From the NCBI GenBank assembly GCA_050010115.1, contig JBEKLQ010000001.1, forward strand, positions 62,001-126,000: a DNA stretch of 64,000 nt. The letters run 5' to 3'. The stretch is from JAKACA01 sp050010115. GTDB taxonomy: Bacteria; Actinomycetota; Acidimicrobiia; Acidimicrobiales; Bog-793. Positions 20,199 to 28,575 of this stretch are shown here, piece by piece. Both the position numbers and the translations under genes were made by a program. The notes below the pieces were generated by a model. It was given only the letters and a program-made list of their open reading frames with translations. It did no database searches and was not told the origin of the DNA. Position 1 is the first letter of the stretch. Each line of letters starts with the position of its first letter.

Positions 20199-20687
20199 AT
20201 GAAAGTTCACGATCTCGCTCCGGCCCCCGGGGCGCACAAGTCCAAGCGCCGCGTCGCCCGAGGCATCGCCGGCAAGGGTGGCAAGACCGCAGGCCGCGGC
20301 ACCAAGGGAGCGAAGGCTCGCGACACCGTGAAGCCTGGTTTTGAAGGTGGCCAGCTGCCGCTCACCCAGCGGATCCCGAAGCTGCGCGGCTTTCAGAACC
20401 CGTTCCGGATCGAGTACAACGTCGTGAACCTCGACCAGCTCGACGCGCTAGACGACACCGAGGTGACGCCGGAGAGCCTGAAGACCGCCGGCATCGTCCA
20501 CCACAAGGGTCTGGTCAAGGTCCTCGGCGGCGGTGAGCTCCACCGGGCGGTGCGGGTCTCCGCGCACGCCTTCTCCGAGACGGCGCGTTCGGCCATCGAG
20601 GCGGCCGGCGGCAGCGTCACGGTCGTGGCAAAGCCGTTCGGCGACCGGCGGCCACCTGCCAGGGGCAACGCACTCGCCAACCGCTAG
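20199..20687 (+). CDS. rplO: 50S ribosomal protein L15
   Basis: Late-assembly protein. 162 residues; Gly-rich basic N-terminus (RVARGIAGKGGKTAGRGTKG) and the L15 core (GFEGGQLPLTQRIPKLRGF) are clear. Followed by a 74-nt spacer to secY. Confidence 0.96.
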   Translation: MKVHDLAPAPGAHKSKRRVARGIAGKGGKTAGRGTKGAKARDTVKPGFEGGQLPLTQRIPKLRGFQNPFRIEYNVVNLDQLDALDDTEVTPESLKTAGIVHHKGLVKVLGGGELHRAVRVSAHAFSETARSAIEAAGGSVTVVAKPFGDRRPPARGNALANR

Positions 20688-20761
20688 GGTTTCCGGAGCG
20701 CCGAAGGGCACTTCGAGTCACTAACGACACCGCCCCTTGGGGCGACGCATGAGGAGAATGC

Positions 20762-22054
20762 ATGCTCGCGAGCCTGCGCAATTTGGTGAGGGTCGCAGAC
20801 CTGCGGAACAAGATCCTGTTCACGGTTGTTGTGATCGCGATCTACCAGGTCGGCATCAACATCCCGGTGCCGGGAGTGGACTTCGCCCGGATCCGGGCGA
20901 TCTCCAGTGCCGGGAGCTCGACCGGGATTCTCGGCTACCTCAGCCTGTTCGCCGGGACCGGCCTATCGCGTGCCGCCGTGCTCGGCCTCGGGATCATGCC
21001 GTACATCACGTCGTCGATCATCATCCAGCTCTTGACCGGTGTCATACCGAAGTTCGAGCAGTGGCGTGAGCAGGGGGCCGTCGGCCAAAAGAAGCTGACG
21101 CAGGCGACCCGGTACCTCACGATCTCGCTCGCCCTGATGCAGTCGTCCGGGCTCGTCTTCCTGTTCCACTCGGGCACGCTGTTCCAAGGCGTCACCACCA
21201 ACACGGACCTGATCCCCGACTTCACGGCTCCGCGGATCATCTTCATGATCCTGATCCTCACCGCCGGCACGGCGTTCGTGATGTGGCTTGGTGAGCTCAT
21301 CACCCAGCGAGGGATCGGCAACGGAATGTCGATCCTCATCTTCTCGAACGTGATCAGTGCCATCCCCATCTACGGCCAGCGCATCAAGAACGACAAGGGC
21401 TGGGTCTTCCTCGGGATCATCCTGGCCATCTGCATCGGGCTGCTCGTCGCGATCGTTTTCATGGAACAAGGCCAGCGGCGCATTCCAGTGACGTTCGCCA
21501 AACGTCTCCAGGGCCGCCGGATGTACGGCGGCCAGAGCACCTACATCCCGATGAAGGTGAACCAGGCTGGCGTCATCCCGATCATCTTCGCCAGCTCCCT
21601 CTTGTACATCCCCGTTCTCATCTCGAACGTCGTGCCGTGGGCGACGTACCGGAACTGGGTCAAGGGCAACCTGTTGAACCCGACCGACGGCGTCTACCTG
21701 ATCGTGTACGGGTTGTTCATCGTCATCTTCACGTTCTTCTACGTGCACGTGACGTTCGATCCCTACCAGCAGGCCGACCAGATCAAGAAGCAAGGCGGGT
21801 ACATCCCAGGCTTCCGGCCCGGGCCCCCGACCGAGCGGTACCTCAACCGCATCCTCAACCGGCTCACCCTGCCAGGTAGCTTGTTCCTGGCACTTGTCGC
21901 GCTGGCACCATCGGTGATCCTCGCCCAGTGGAACATAAGCGACATCCCGTTCTTCGGGACGACGTTGCTGATCGCCACCGGAGTCGCCCTCGAGACGATG
22001 AAACAGATCGACAGCCAGCTGATGATGCGCAACTACGAGGGCTTCCTGCAGTAG
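20762..22054 (+). CDS. secY: protein translocase subunit SecY
   Basis: Channel subunit of SecYEG in the inner membrane. 430 residues with ten predicted membrane segments. Plug/TM2 region (GIMPYITSSIIIQLLTG), the cytoplasmic loop GQRRIPVTFAKR and the GGQSTYIPMKVNQAGVIPII segment are characteristic. adk begins directly after its stop. Confidence 0.97.
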   Translation: MLASLRNLVRVADLRNKILFTVVVIAIYQVGINIPVPGVDFARIRAISSAGSSTGILGYLSLFAGTGLSRAAVLGLGIMPYITSSIIIQLLTGVIPKFEQWREQGAVGQKKLTQATRYLTISLALMQSSGLVFLFHSGTLFQGVTTNTDLIPDFTAPRIIFMILILTAGTAFVMWLGELITQRGIGNGMSILIFSNVISAIPIYGQRIKNDKGWVFLGIILAICIGLLVAIVFMEQGQRRIPVTFAKRLQGRRMYGGQSTYIPMKVNQAGVIPIIFASSLLYIPVLISNVVPWATYRNWVKGNLLNPTDGVYLIVYGLFIVIFTFFYVHVTFDPYQQADQIKKQGGYIPGFRPGPPTERYLNRILNRLTLPGSLFLALVALAPSVILAQWNISDIPFFGTTLLIATGVALETMKQIDSQLMMRNYEGFLQ

Positions 22055-22816
22055 GTGGTACCAGGCGGAAGGCTAGTCGTCCTCGGGAAGCAGGGGGCTG
22101 GAAAAGGGACACAGTGCGTGCGCCTGTCGCACCACTACATCGTCCCCCACATTTCGACCGGCGACATGCTGAGAGGTGAGATCAAGGGAGGGACCGAGCT
22201 CGGTCTCGAGGCTCGGCGCTACATGGACGCGGGCGAGCTCATCCCCGACCAGATCGTGCTGAAGATGGTCGGTGGGCGCCTCGACCAGGACGACACTCGG
22301 ACTAGGGGTTTTGTGCTGGACGGCTTCCCCCGCACAACGACGCAGGCCGAAGGCCTGGACGACCTCCTGGCTCCGGCGAGCTTGGACCTGGCGATCAACA
22401 TCGTCGTCCCGACGCCCCTCGTGCTGCGCCGCCTCGCCAGCCGGCGGGTCTGCGAGGACTGCCAGACCATCTACTCCACCACGTCGCCGCCGAGGGTGCT
22501 GTGGATCTGCGACGTCTGTAACGGCGAGGTCATCCACCGCGAGGACGACACGGAGGCTGCGATCCACCGGCGCCTCGACCTGTACGAACGGGAGACTCAA
22601 CCCCTCATCGCCTGGTATCGCCGCACGGGCAAGCTCGTCTCCATCTCCGGAGTCGGGAGCCCTGACGCCGTGTCGGACCGGGTGGTCGCGGCCGTCGACG
22701 ATCACCGATCGGCCCACGGCGGGTTCGGGGTGCCGCTCCCGCCGACTCCGGTGCCGGCTGGCGGTCTGTCCGGCGACTCGAGCCAGGATCAGCTGAAGGA
22801 CTTGGATCTCCGATGA
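22055..22816 (+). CDS. adk: adenylate kinase, zinc-lid type
   Basis: Converts ATP + AMP to 2 ADP. 253 residues, about 35 longer than usual owing to a Pro/Gly-rich C-terminal tail. P-loop GKQGAGKGT; AMP-site ISTGDMLR and DGFPRT. The LID has CEDC and CDVC, a structural zinc site. GTG 22055 directly abuts the secY stop. ATGA overlap with map. The P-loop's second residue is K where P is common (GPPGAGKGT). Confidence 0.94.
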   Translation: MVPGGRLVVLGKQGAGKGTQCVRLSHHYIVPHISTGDMLRGEIKGGTELGLEARRYMDAGELIPDQIVLKMVGGRLDQDDTRTRGFVLDGFPRTTTQAEGLDDLLAPASLDLAINIVVPTPLVLRRLASRRVCEDCQTIYSTTSPPRVLWICDVCNGEVIHREDDTEAAIHRRLDLYERETQPLIAWYRRTGKLVSISGVGSPDAVSDRVVAAVDDHRSAHGGFGVPLPPTPVPAGGLSGDSSQDQLKDLDLR

Positions 22817-23553
22817 GACGGACCGCTGACGAGCTGGCGAAGATGCGCAAGGCGGGCAAGGTCGTGGCCGAGATCCACGAGAAGACCCGGGCCGTGATCC
22901 GTCCCGGCGTGATCACCCGCGAGATCGACAGGGTCTCGCGCGAGGTGCTCGAGCGGCGCGGTGCCCGATCGAATTTCCTCAACTACCACGGCTTTCCGGC
23001 GACGGTGTGCACGTCGCCGAACGACATGATCGTGCACGGGATACCCGGCGACTACGTCCTTACGGAGGGCGACATCATCTCGGTGGACTGCGGCGCCATC
23101 GTTGAGGGCTACCACGGCGACGCCGCCTACACGGCCCCGGTGGGCGAGATCTCCCCGGCGACTCGCCGGCTGCTCGAGGTCACCGAGGCGAGCCTGTGGA
23201 GCGGCATCGAGCAGCTGTACGACGGCAACCGCCTCAACGAGGTCGGGCGAGCGGTGCAGCAGGTCGCCGAAGCGGCCGGTTACTCGGTCGTCCGGAACTA
23301 CGTCGGGCACGCCATCGGCACGAAGATGCACGAGGAGCCCCAGGTCCCGAACTACTGGCCGGGCACGCCGGGGCCGAGGATCAAAGTCGGGAACGTCTTC
23401 GCCATCGAGCCGATGGTGAACGCCGGAGGGCCCGACACGGTCGAGCTCTCCGACGGCTGGAGCGTCGTCACGGCCGACGGGAGCCTGTCCGCGCACTTCG
23501 AGCACACGATCGCCGTGACGGAGGATGGGCCGGAGGTGTTCACCCTCCCCTGA
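22813..23553 (+). CDS. map: type I methionine aminopeptidase
   Basis: Removes the initiator Met from new proteins. 246 residues; metal ligands are seen in VDCGAIVEGYHGDAA (two Asp), GHAIGTKMHEEP (His), FAIEPMV (Glu) and EHTIAVTEDG (Glu). No N-terminal SH3-binding extension, so the short MetAP-1a-like form. Overlaps adk by 4 bases. Confidence 0.96.
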   Translation: MRRTADELAKMRKAGKVVAEIHEKTRAVIRPGVITREIDRVSREVLERRGARSNFLNYHGFPATVCTSPNDMIVHGIPGDYVLTEGDIISVDCGAIVEGYHGDAAYTAPVGEISPATRRLLEVTEASLWSGIEQLYDGNRLNEVGRAVQQVAEAAGYSVVRNYVGHAIGTKMHEEPQVPNYWPGTPGPRIKVGNVFAIEPMVNAGGPDTVELSDGWSVVTADGSLSAHFEHTIAVTEDGPEVFTLP

Positions 23554-23559
23554 GGCGGC

Positions 23560-23565
23560 TATGCT
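23560..23565 (+). promoter_or_regulatory. -10 element TATGCT before infA
   Basis: TATGCT just after the map stop. It would give infA its own transcript with a leader of about 105 nt. Confidence 0.4.
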
Positions 23566-23677
23566 TGCGGGTGCCTAACGGCGGTCGTGTTCGCGCGGCT
23601 GCTGACGGTCTTGCGGCGACCTCTCGTTGAGGGGTGTTCGTCGCGCCGAATCTACTACCGAGGATCCGGAGGATCTC

Positions 23678-23902
23678 CTGCCCAAGCCTAAAGAGGATGC
23701 GATCGTGCTCGAAGGTACGGTCGTGGAACCGCTGCCGAACGCGATGTTCCGAGTCGAGTTGGAGAACGGGCACAAGGTGCTCGCACACAGCTCAGGCAAG
23801 ATGCGGATGCACCGCATCCGGATCCTCCCGGGCGATCGGGTGCAGGTGGAGATCACGCCCTACGACCTCGCCAGGGGCCGGATCACCTACCGGTACAAGT
23901 AG
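23678..23902 (+). CDS. infA: translation initiation factor IF-1 (apparent CTG start)
   Basis: OB-fold factor that blocks the A site during initiation. From CTG 23678 the product is 74 residues (PKPKEDAIVLEGTVVEPLP onward), matching the usual 71-73. There is no ATG, GTG or TTG near this point in frame; the only other start is TTG 23627, giving 91 residues with an atypical N-terminus. GGAGGA (23668-23673) lies 4 nt before the CTG. The loop reads HSSGKM where HISGKM is usual. A CTG start for the gene of an initiation factor is unusual. Confidence 0.9.
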   Translation: MPKPKEDAIVLEGTVVEPLPNAMFRVELENGHKVLAHSSGKMRMHRIRILPGDRVQVEITPYDLARGRITYRYK

Positions 23903-24012
23903 GTAGTCAGTCGGGCCGGTACGAGCAGTCGGCCGGTACAAGCAGTCGGAATCGGAGGCCCCCGTCGCTACGACCGGGGTGCCCATGATTCCAAGAGATG
24001 ACGGAGCCTGGC

Positions 24013-24041
24013 GCACTGCGCCCGGCTGCCGGACGCAGTGC
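24013..24041 (+). promoter_or_regulatory. hairpin in the infA-rpmJ spacer
   Basis: GCACTGCG (24013-24020) pairs perfectly with CGCAGTGC (24034-24041), and CCGG pairs with CCGG inside the loop. It ends about 58 nt before rpmJ and may be a leader structure or a processing site. Confidence 0.4.
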
Positions 24042-24098
24042 AGCAGGTGTGGAACGAGCGGTACAAGCGGCAGCTACCTGGGACAAGGGACGACAAGG

Positions 24099-24212
24099 GT
24101 GAAGGTTCGACCGAGCGTCAAAGCGATGTGTGAAAAGTGCAAGGTGATCCGACGCCACGGGCGCGTCATGGTCATTTGCGACAACCCGCGCCACAAGCAG
24201 CGGCAGGGCTGA
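24099..24212 (+). CDS. rpmJ: 50S ribosomal protein L36, zinc type
   Basis: 37 residues from GTG 24099 (MKVRPSVKAMCEKCKVIRR). Zinc ligands C11, C14, C27, H32. An upstream ATG would add 40 unrelated residues and is rejected. A 196-nt spacer separates it from infA; rpsM starts 3 nt after it. Confidence 0.96.
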   Translation: MKVRPSVKAMCEKCKVIRRHGRVMVICDNPRHKQRQG

Positions 24213-24215
24213 TCG

Positions 24216-24596
24216 ATGGCTCGAATTTCCGGCGTCGACATCCCCCGCGAGAAGCGGCTCGAGATCTCGCTCACGTACATCTACGGCATCGGTCGTACCA
24301 CGGCCCAGCACGTGTGCACAGCCACCGAGATCGATCCGAGCACGCGGGTCCGGGACCTGACCGACGAAGAGGTCGCCCGGCTGCGTGGTCACATCGACTC
24401 GACGCTGAAAGTCGAAGGTGACCTCCGCCGCGACGTCGCCCAAGACATCAAGCGCAAGATGGAGATCGGGTGCTACCAGGGCATCCGCCACCGCCGTGGG
24501 CTTCCGGTCCACGGTCAGCGGACGCACACCAACGCCCGCACTCGCAAGGGACCGAAGAAGACCGTCGCCGGGAAGAAGAAGGTACGTAAGCACTGA
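24216..24596 (+). CDS. rpsM: 30S ribosomal protein S13
   Basis: Head protein contacting S19 and P-site tRNA. 126 residues: MARISGVDIPREKRLEISLT and RGLPVHGQRTHTNARTRKG are conserved; basic C-terminus. The stop overlaps the rpsK ATG by one base. Confidence 0.97.
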   Translation: MARISGVDIPREKRLEISLTYIYGIGRTTAQHVCTATEIDPSTRVRDLTDEEVARLRGHIDSTLKVEGDLRRDVAQDIKRKMEIGCYQGIRHRRGLPVHGQRTHTNARTRKGPKKTVAGKKKVRKH

Positions 24597-24997
24597 TGGC
24601 CAAGACCACGAAGCCTGGCGGCCGCAGGCCGAGGCGCCGCGAGCGCAAGAACATCTCGTACGGCGTTGCCCATATCAAGAGCTCCTTCAACAACACGATC
24701 GTGTCGATCAGCGACCAGGAGGGCAATGTCATCTCCTGGGCCTCGGCCGGCAACGTCGGGTTCAAGGGCTCCCGCAAGTCGACGCCGTTCGCGGCGCAGA
24801 TGGCCGCCGAGCAGTGCGCGAAGCGTGCCATGGAGCACGGCGTGCGCCGCGTCGACGTGCTCGTCCGCGGGCCCGGCTCGGGCCGAGAGACCGCCATCAG
24901 ATCGCTCGCGAGCGTCGGCATCGAGGTCGTCGGCATCAAGGACGTCACCCCCATTCCACACAACGGTTGCCGCCCCAAGAAGCGGCGTCGCGTCTAA
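24596..24997 (+). CDS. rpsK: 30S ribosomal protein S11
   Basis: Platform protein near the E site. 133 residues; GVAHIKSSFNNTIVSISD and the C-terminal DVTPIPHNGCRPKKRRRV are typical. rpsD follows after 29 nt. Confidence 0.97.
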   Translation: MAKTTKPGGRRPRRRERKNISYGVAHIKSSFNNTIVSISDQEGNVISWASAGNVGFKGSRKSTPFAAQMAAEQCAKRAMEHGVRRVDVLVRGPGSGRETAIRSLASVGIEVVGIKDVTPIPHNGCRPKKRRRV

Positions 24998-25026
24998 GGC
25001 ACCGAGACCGAGGAGTCAAGACACCC

Positions 25027-25653
25027 ATGGCCCGTTACACCGGTCCGGTATGCCGGCTTTGCCGGCGGGACAAGACCAAGCTGTACCTGAAGGGCGCCAA
25101 GTGCGACACGATGCGCTGCCCCGTCGAGCGCCGGCCCAACCCGCCTGGCGAGCACGGGCGCGATCGCTTGCGCCAGGGCTCTGAGTACAACACCCAGCTC
25201 CGCGAGAAGCAGAAGACGCGGCGTATCTACGGCGTGCTCGAGCAGCAGTTCGCCAACACCTACGAGGAAGCGAACCGCCAAGGCGGCATTACCGGCGAGA
25301 ACCTCCTCAGGATGCTCGAGCTGCGCCTCGACAACATCGTGTTCCGCGCCGGCTGGGGCGCCAGCCGGAATCAGGCCCGCCAGTTCGCCCGGCACGGGCA
25401 CGTGCAGGTGAACGGCAAGCGGGTCACGATCCCGAGCTATCGCGTTCGCCAGGGCGACGTGATCCAACTCAGCCCCAAGGCACGGGAGTTCATCGTCATC
25501 CGTCACAACCAGGACGTGCTCGACCGCAGGCCACCCGCGTGGCTCGAGGTCGGCGACGGGGGTAACTCCGTCCGCGTCCTCGCGGTCCCCGTCCGCGAGC
25601 AGATCGACACTCAGGTTCGAGAGCAGCTCATCGTCGAGCTCTACTCGAAGTAG
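25027..25653 (+). CDS. rpsD: 30S ribosomal protein S4, zinc type
   Basis: Primary 16S-binding protein with an S4 RNA-binding domain. 208 residues from ATG 25027 (MARYTGPVCRLCRRDKTKLY). Four N-terminal cysteines (CRLC, then C and C in KCDTMRCPVE) form the zinc site. S4 domain: LELRLDNIVFRAGWG and VNGKRVTIPSYRV. Confidence 0.97.
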   Translation: MARYTGPVCRLCRRDKTKLYLKGAKCDTMRCPVERRPNPPGEHGRDRLRQGSEYNTQLREKQKTRRIYGVLEQQFANTYEEANRQGGITGENLLRMLELRLDNIVFRAGWGASRNQARQFARHGHVQVNGKRVTIPSYRVRQGDVIQLSPKAREFIVIRHNQDVLDRRPPAWLEVGDGGNSVRVLAVPVREQIDTQVREQLIVELYSK

Positions 25654-25682
25654 CAACAGACGGCTAAGGAGTCAGTACCCCC

Positions 25683-26624
25683 ATGCTCATCATTCAGCGA
25701 CCGACCGTCGAGGCGCTCGGCGAGTCCGACCAACTCCGGCAGCGTTTTGCCATCGGGCCGCTCGACCCGGGCTTCGGCCGGACGCTCGGCGCCTCGCTGC
25801 GCCGGACGTTGCTGTCGTCGATCCCCGGCGCCGCGGTCACTCAGGTTCGTTTCGACGACGCCCTGCACGAGTTCACGTACCTGAACGGCGTGAAGGAGGA
25901 CGTCAGCGACATCATCTTGAACCTGAAGGACCTCGTGCTCCGTAGCGAGTCCGACGAGCCCGTGACGATGCGCCTCGACGTGAAGGGCCCGGCCGACGTG
26001 ACGGGTGCCGACCTGAAGCTCAGCTCCGATGTCGAGGTGCTCAACCCTGAGCTCCACCTCGCCACGGTGAACGCGAAGGGCCGCCTCGCCATGGACGTGA
26101 CGGTCGAGCGCGGCAAGGGCTACGCCGCCGCCGAGCGTAAGCAGACCTCGTCGACCATCGGGATCATCCCCGTCGACGCGATCTACTCGCCGGTCCGCCG
26201 CGTGGCCTTCGACGTCGAGCCGACCCGTGTCGAGGTGTCCACCGACTACGACCGTCTCGTGCTCGACATCGAGACGGACGGCTCGATCAGCCCCCGCGAG
26301 GCGCTGGCCTCCGCTGGCCAGACTCTTCGCGGCCTGCTCTCGCTCGTCGCCGAGCTGGCAGACGAGGGTCACGGGCTCGAGCTCGGTGAGGTGGGCTCAG
26401 CCACCACCGGGTCCCCGGACCTCGACCTGCCGATCGAGGATCTCGACTTGTCCGAGCGTCCTCGCAACTGCCTGAAGCGTGCCCAGATCAACACTGTGGG
26501 CGAGCTCATCCAGCGCACACCCGACGAGCTCCTGTCGATCACGAACTTCGGCCAGAAGTCGCTCGACGAGGTGCTGGTGCGCCTCGACGAGCGTGGCCTC
26601 GCTTTGCGCGAGGGGGTGAGTTGA
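25683..26624 (+). CDS. rpoA: RNA polymerase alpha subunit
   Basis: Assembly scaffold of RNA polymerase. 313 residues with both domains: N-terminal dimerization domain (LGASLRRTLLSSIPGAAV) and C-terminal helix-hairpin-helix domain (LKRAQINTVGELIQRTPDELL, NFGQKSLDEV). rplQ begins directly after the stop. Confidence 0.98.
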   Translation: MLIIQRPTVEALGESDQLRQRFAIGPLDPGFGRTLGASLRRTLLSSIPGAAVTQVRFDDALHEFTYLNGVKEDVSDIILNLKDLVLRSESDEPVTMRLDVKGPADVTGADLKLSSDVEVLNPELHLATVNAKGRLAMDVTVERGKGYAAAERKQTSSTIGIIPVDAIYSPVRRVAFDVEPTRVEVSTDYDRLVLDIETDGSISPREALASAGQTLRGLLSLVAELADEGHGLELGEVGSATTGSPDLDLPIEDLDLSERPRNCLKRAQINTVGELIQRTPDELLSITNFGQKSLDEVLVRLDERGLALREGVS

Positions 26625-26978
26625 GTGCCGGGAGCACCTCGTAAGTCCCGTCGCTTCGGCGGTGACGCCGCTCACCAGAAGGCGATGATGGGCAACCTTG
26701 TCGCGTCGCTCGTGGCGGCGGAGCACATCGTCACCACCGAGGCGAAGGCCAAGGCACTGCGCCCGGTGGCCGAGAAACTCATCACGAAAGCGAAGAAGGG
26801 CGATCTCCACAACTACCGCCAGGTGATCGCGTTCATGCGGGACGAGGACTGTGCCAACCGGCTGTTCCACGAGATCGCCCCGCGGTACGAGGACCGTTCC
26901 GGTGGGTACCTGCGAATCCTGAAGCTCGGCCCGCGTCCAGGGGACAATGCCCCGATGGCGCGCGTCGAGTTCGTGTGA
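26625..26978 (+). CDS. rplQ: 50S ribosomal protein L17
   Basis: 117 residues from GTG 26625: RRFGGDAAHQKAMMGNLVASLV and the C-terminal GDNAPMARVEFV are conserved. Last gene of the rplC-rplQ run; a terminator-like hairpin follows at 27089. Confidence 0.96.
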   Translation: MPGAPRKSRRFGGDAAHQKAMMGNLVASLVAAEHIVTTEAKAKALRPVAEKLITKAKKGDLHNYRQVIAFMRDEDCANRLFHEIAPRYEDRSGGYLRILKLGPRPGDNAPMARVEFV

Positions 26979-27952
26979 GGCTGTTCGACCCCGAGGTCGT
27001 CACTGCCCCTACGGCAGTGCCCGGAGCCGGCGAGGTTCCAGCCGAGCCCGAAGCCGTGCCGGAGCCCGCACCGTCGCCCGCAGTTCCCAAAGCGGCCCCT
27101 ACCGGGCCGCTTTGTCGCGTCATGCTCCTCGTCGCTTACGACGGCGGCCCGTTCCACGGCTTCGCCTTCCAGCCGGGTCAGCTCACCGTCGCGGGCAAGC
27201 TCGCCGAGGCGATCGGGCGAGTGGCGGGCCACGCCGTCACCTTGAGGTGTGCCGGGCGGACCGACTCGGGCGTGCACGCGGCCGGCCAAGTGGTCCACGC
27301 GGACGTGGCCGAGTCCTTCTGGGGCTCGTACCCGGACGCCGGCCGGCTGGCGCGCTCCCTCTCCCACCAGGTCGGCCCGGAGATCGCGGTGCTCGACGTG
27401 CGCCGAGCGCCGGAGGGTTTCGACGCCCGGCACTCGGCCCTGTCCAGGCGGTACCGCTACCTCGTGCTGCGGTCGCCTGCGCCGGATCCGTTGCTTCGCC
27501 ACATGACCTGGCACGTCCCCGGTGAGCTCGACGTGGCGGCCATGCGCATCGGCGCCGACGCCCTGCTCGGTGAGCACGACTTTGCTGCGTTCTGCCGGCG
27601 CCCACCCGACGGGGCGTCGATGGTCCGGCGGATCACCGACTCGAGCCTGCGAGTGGACTCCTCGACCGGGCTGCTCGCGATCGAGATCGAGGCGAACGCG
27701 TTCTGCCATCAGATGGTCCGATCAGTGGTCGGTGCCCTCGTGTCGGTTGGCGAAGGCCGGCTCACGGCGGCCTCGATCCTCGAGATCCTCCGCTCCGGGG
27801 ATCGGTCACGAGGCTCGCGCCTGGCGCCCCCGGAAGGCCTGTGCCTCATGTCCGTGCGATACCCCGACGAGATGGTCCCCGGAGCTGTGTGGCGACCGCC
27901 CACTGTGGAGGCCAGCAGGGCGGGCTCTCTCAGCGCGGCGCCGGTTGCCTGA
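26975..27952 (+). CDS. truA: tRNA pseudouridine synthase TruA
   Basis: Makes pseudouridine at positions 38-40 of tRNA anticodon stems. Catalytic Asp is in AGRTDSGVHA; VAYDGGPFHG and the FCHQMVRSVVGAL helix are typical. GTG 26975 overlaps the rplQ stop and gives 325 residues with a Pro/Ala-rich N-terminal extension of about 48. ATG 27122 would give a 276-residue form, but it has no ribosome site and leaves only four residues before VAYDG. A perfect terminator-like hairpin (27089-27113) lies inside the extension, so the true start is unsettled. Confidence 0.92.
   Translation: MRLFDPEVVTAPTAVPGAGEVPAEPEAVPEPAPSPAVPKAAPTGPLCRVMLLVAYDGGPFHGFAFQPGQLTVAGKLAEAIGRVAGHAVTLRCAGRTDSGVHAAGQVVHADVAESFWGSYPDAGRLARSLSHQVGPEIAVLDVRRAPEGFDARHSALSRRYRYLVLRSPAPDPLLRHMTWHVPGELDVAAMRIGADALLGEHDFAAFCRRPPDGASMVRRITDSSLRVDSSTGLLAIEIEANAFCHQMVRSVVGALVSVGEGRLTAASILEILRSGDRSRGSRLAPPEGLCLMSVRYPDEMVPGAVWRPPTVEASRAGSLSAAPVA
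27089..27113 (+). terminator. terminator-like hairpin after rplQ
   Basis: AAAGCGGCCC (27089-27098) and GGGCCGCTTT (27104-27113) are exact reverse complements with a 5-nt loop. The A3/T3 ends give the usual terminator shape. It is 110 nt past the rplQ stop but lies inside the longest truA reading frame. Confidence 0.55.
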
Positions 27953-27973
27953 GGCCGTTGTCGCGCCTATCCT
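27945..27973 (+). promoter_or_regulatory. rplM-rpsI promoter
   Basis: TTGCCT (27945-27950), a 17-nt spacer, then TATCCT (27968-27973), overlapping the truA stop. It is the best -35/-10 pair in the window. The leader to rplM would be about 130 nt and contains a GCCTGC/GCAGGC hairpin. Confidence 0.55.
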
Positions 27974-28112
27974 GGTGTGAACGGCGCGCGCCGCTGATCG
28001 CATGCGCGCCCCGGTTCTTGGCAGCGTCAGCCTCCGGGCTCTCGATGCCTGCCGAGCCGCAGGCAGCTCGCAGCCGCGAGCCGTCCCGACGAGCAAGCCC
28101 ACAAGGACGATT

Positions 28113-28565
28113 GTGCGTACGTATTCCACCAAACCGAGCGAGATCCAGCGCGTCTGGTACGTCGTCGACGCTGAGGACCTGGTGCTTGGCCGTGTCGCGA
28201 CGGAAGTCGCCCGAATCCTCCGGGGCAAGCACCGTCCAATCTTCGCTCCCCACCTCGACGCGGGCGACCACGTGATCGTGGTGAACGCCTCCAAGGTGGT
28301 GCTGACGGCGAACAAGGGCGATCAGTCGTTCTCCTACCGCCACAGCGGCTACCCCGGCAGCCTGCGGGCGACGAGCTTCGGTGACCTGCTGCGGGACAAG
28401 CCGGAGGAGCTGGTCCGCTCCGCCGTCCGCGGCATGTTGCCGAAGGGCACGCTCGGCCGGAAGATGCTGTCGAAACTCAAGGTGTACGCAGGTTCCGAGC
28501 ACCCGCACACCGCCCAGATGCCGCAGCCACTCGAGCTGCCGTCGAGCGCACGGCGGGCTTCGTGA
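28113..28565 (+). CDS. rplM: 50S ribosomal protein L13
   Basis: Early large-subunit assembly protein. 150 residues from GTG 28113 with AAGGA 5 nt upstream; the product begins MRTYSTKPSEIQRVWYVVDA. Core motifs LGRVATEVARILRGKHRPIF and AVRGMLPKGTLGRKML are standard. Paired with rpsI, but an unusual repeat array lies between them. Confidence 0.96.
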   Translation: MRTYSTKPSEIQRVWYVVDAEDLVLGRVATEVARILRGKHRPIFAPHLDAGDHVIVVNASKVVLTANKGDQSFSYRHSGYPGSLRATSFGDLLRDKPEELVRSAVRGMLPKGTLGRKMLSKLKVYAGSEHPHTAQMPQPLELPSSARRAS

Positions 28566-28575
28566 CGCTCCGTCA

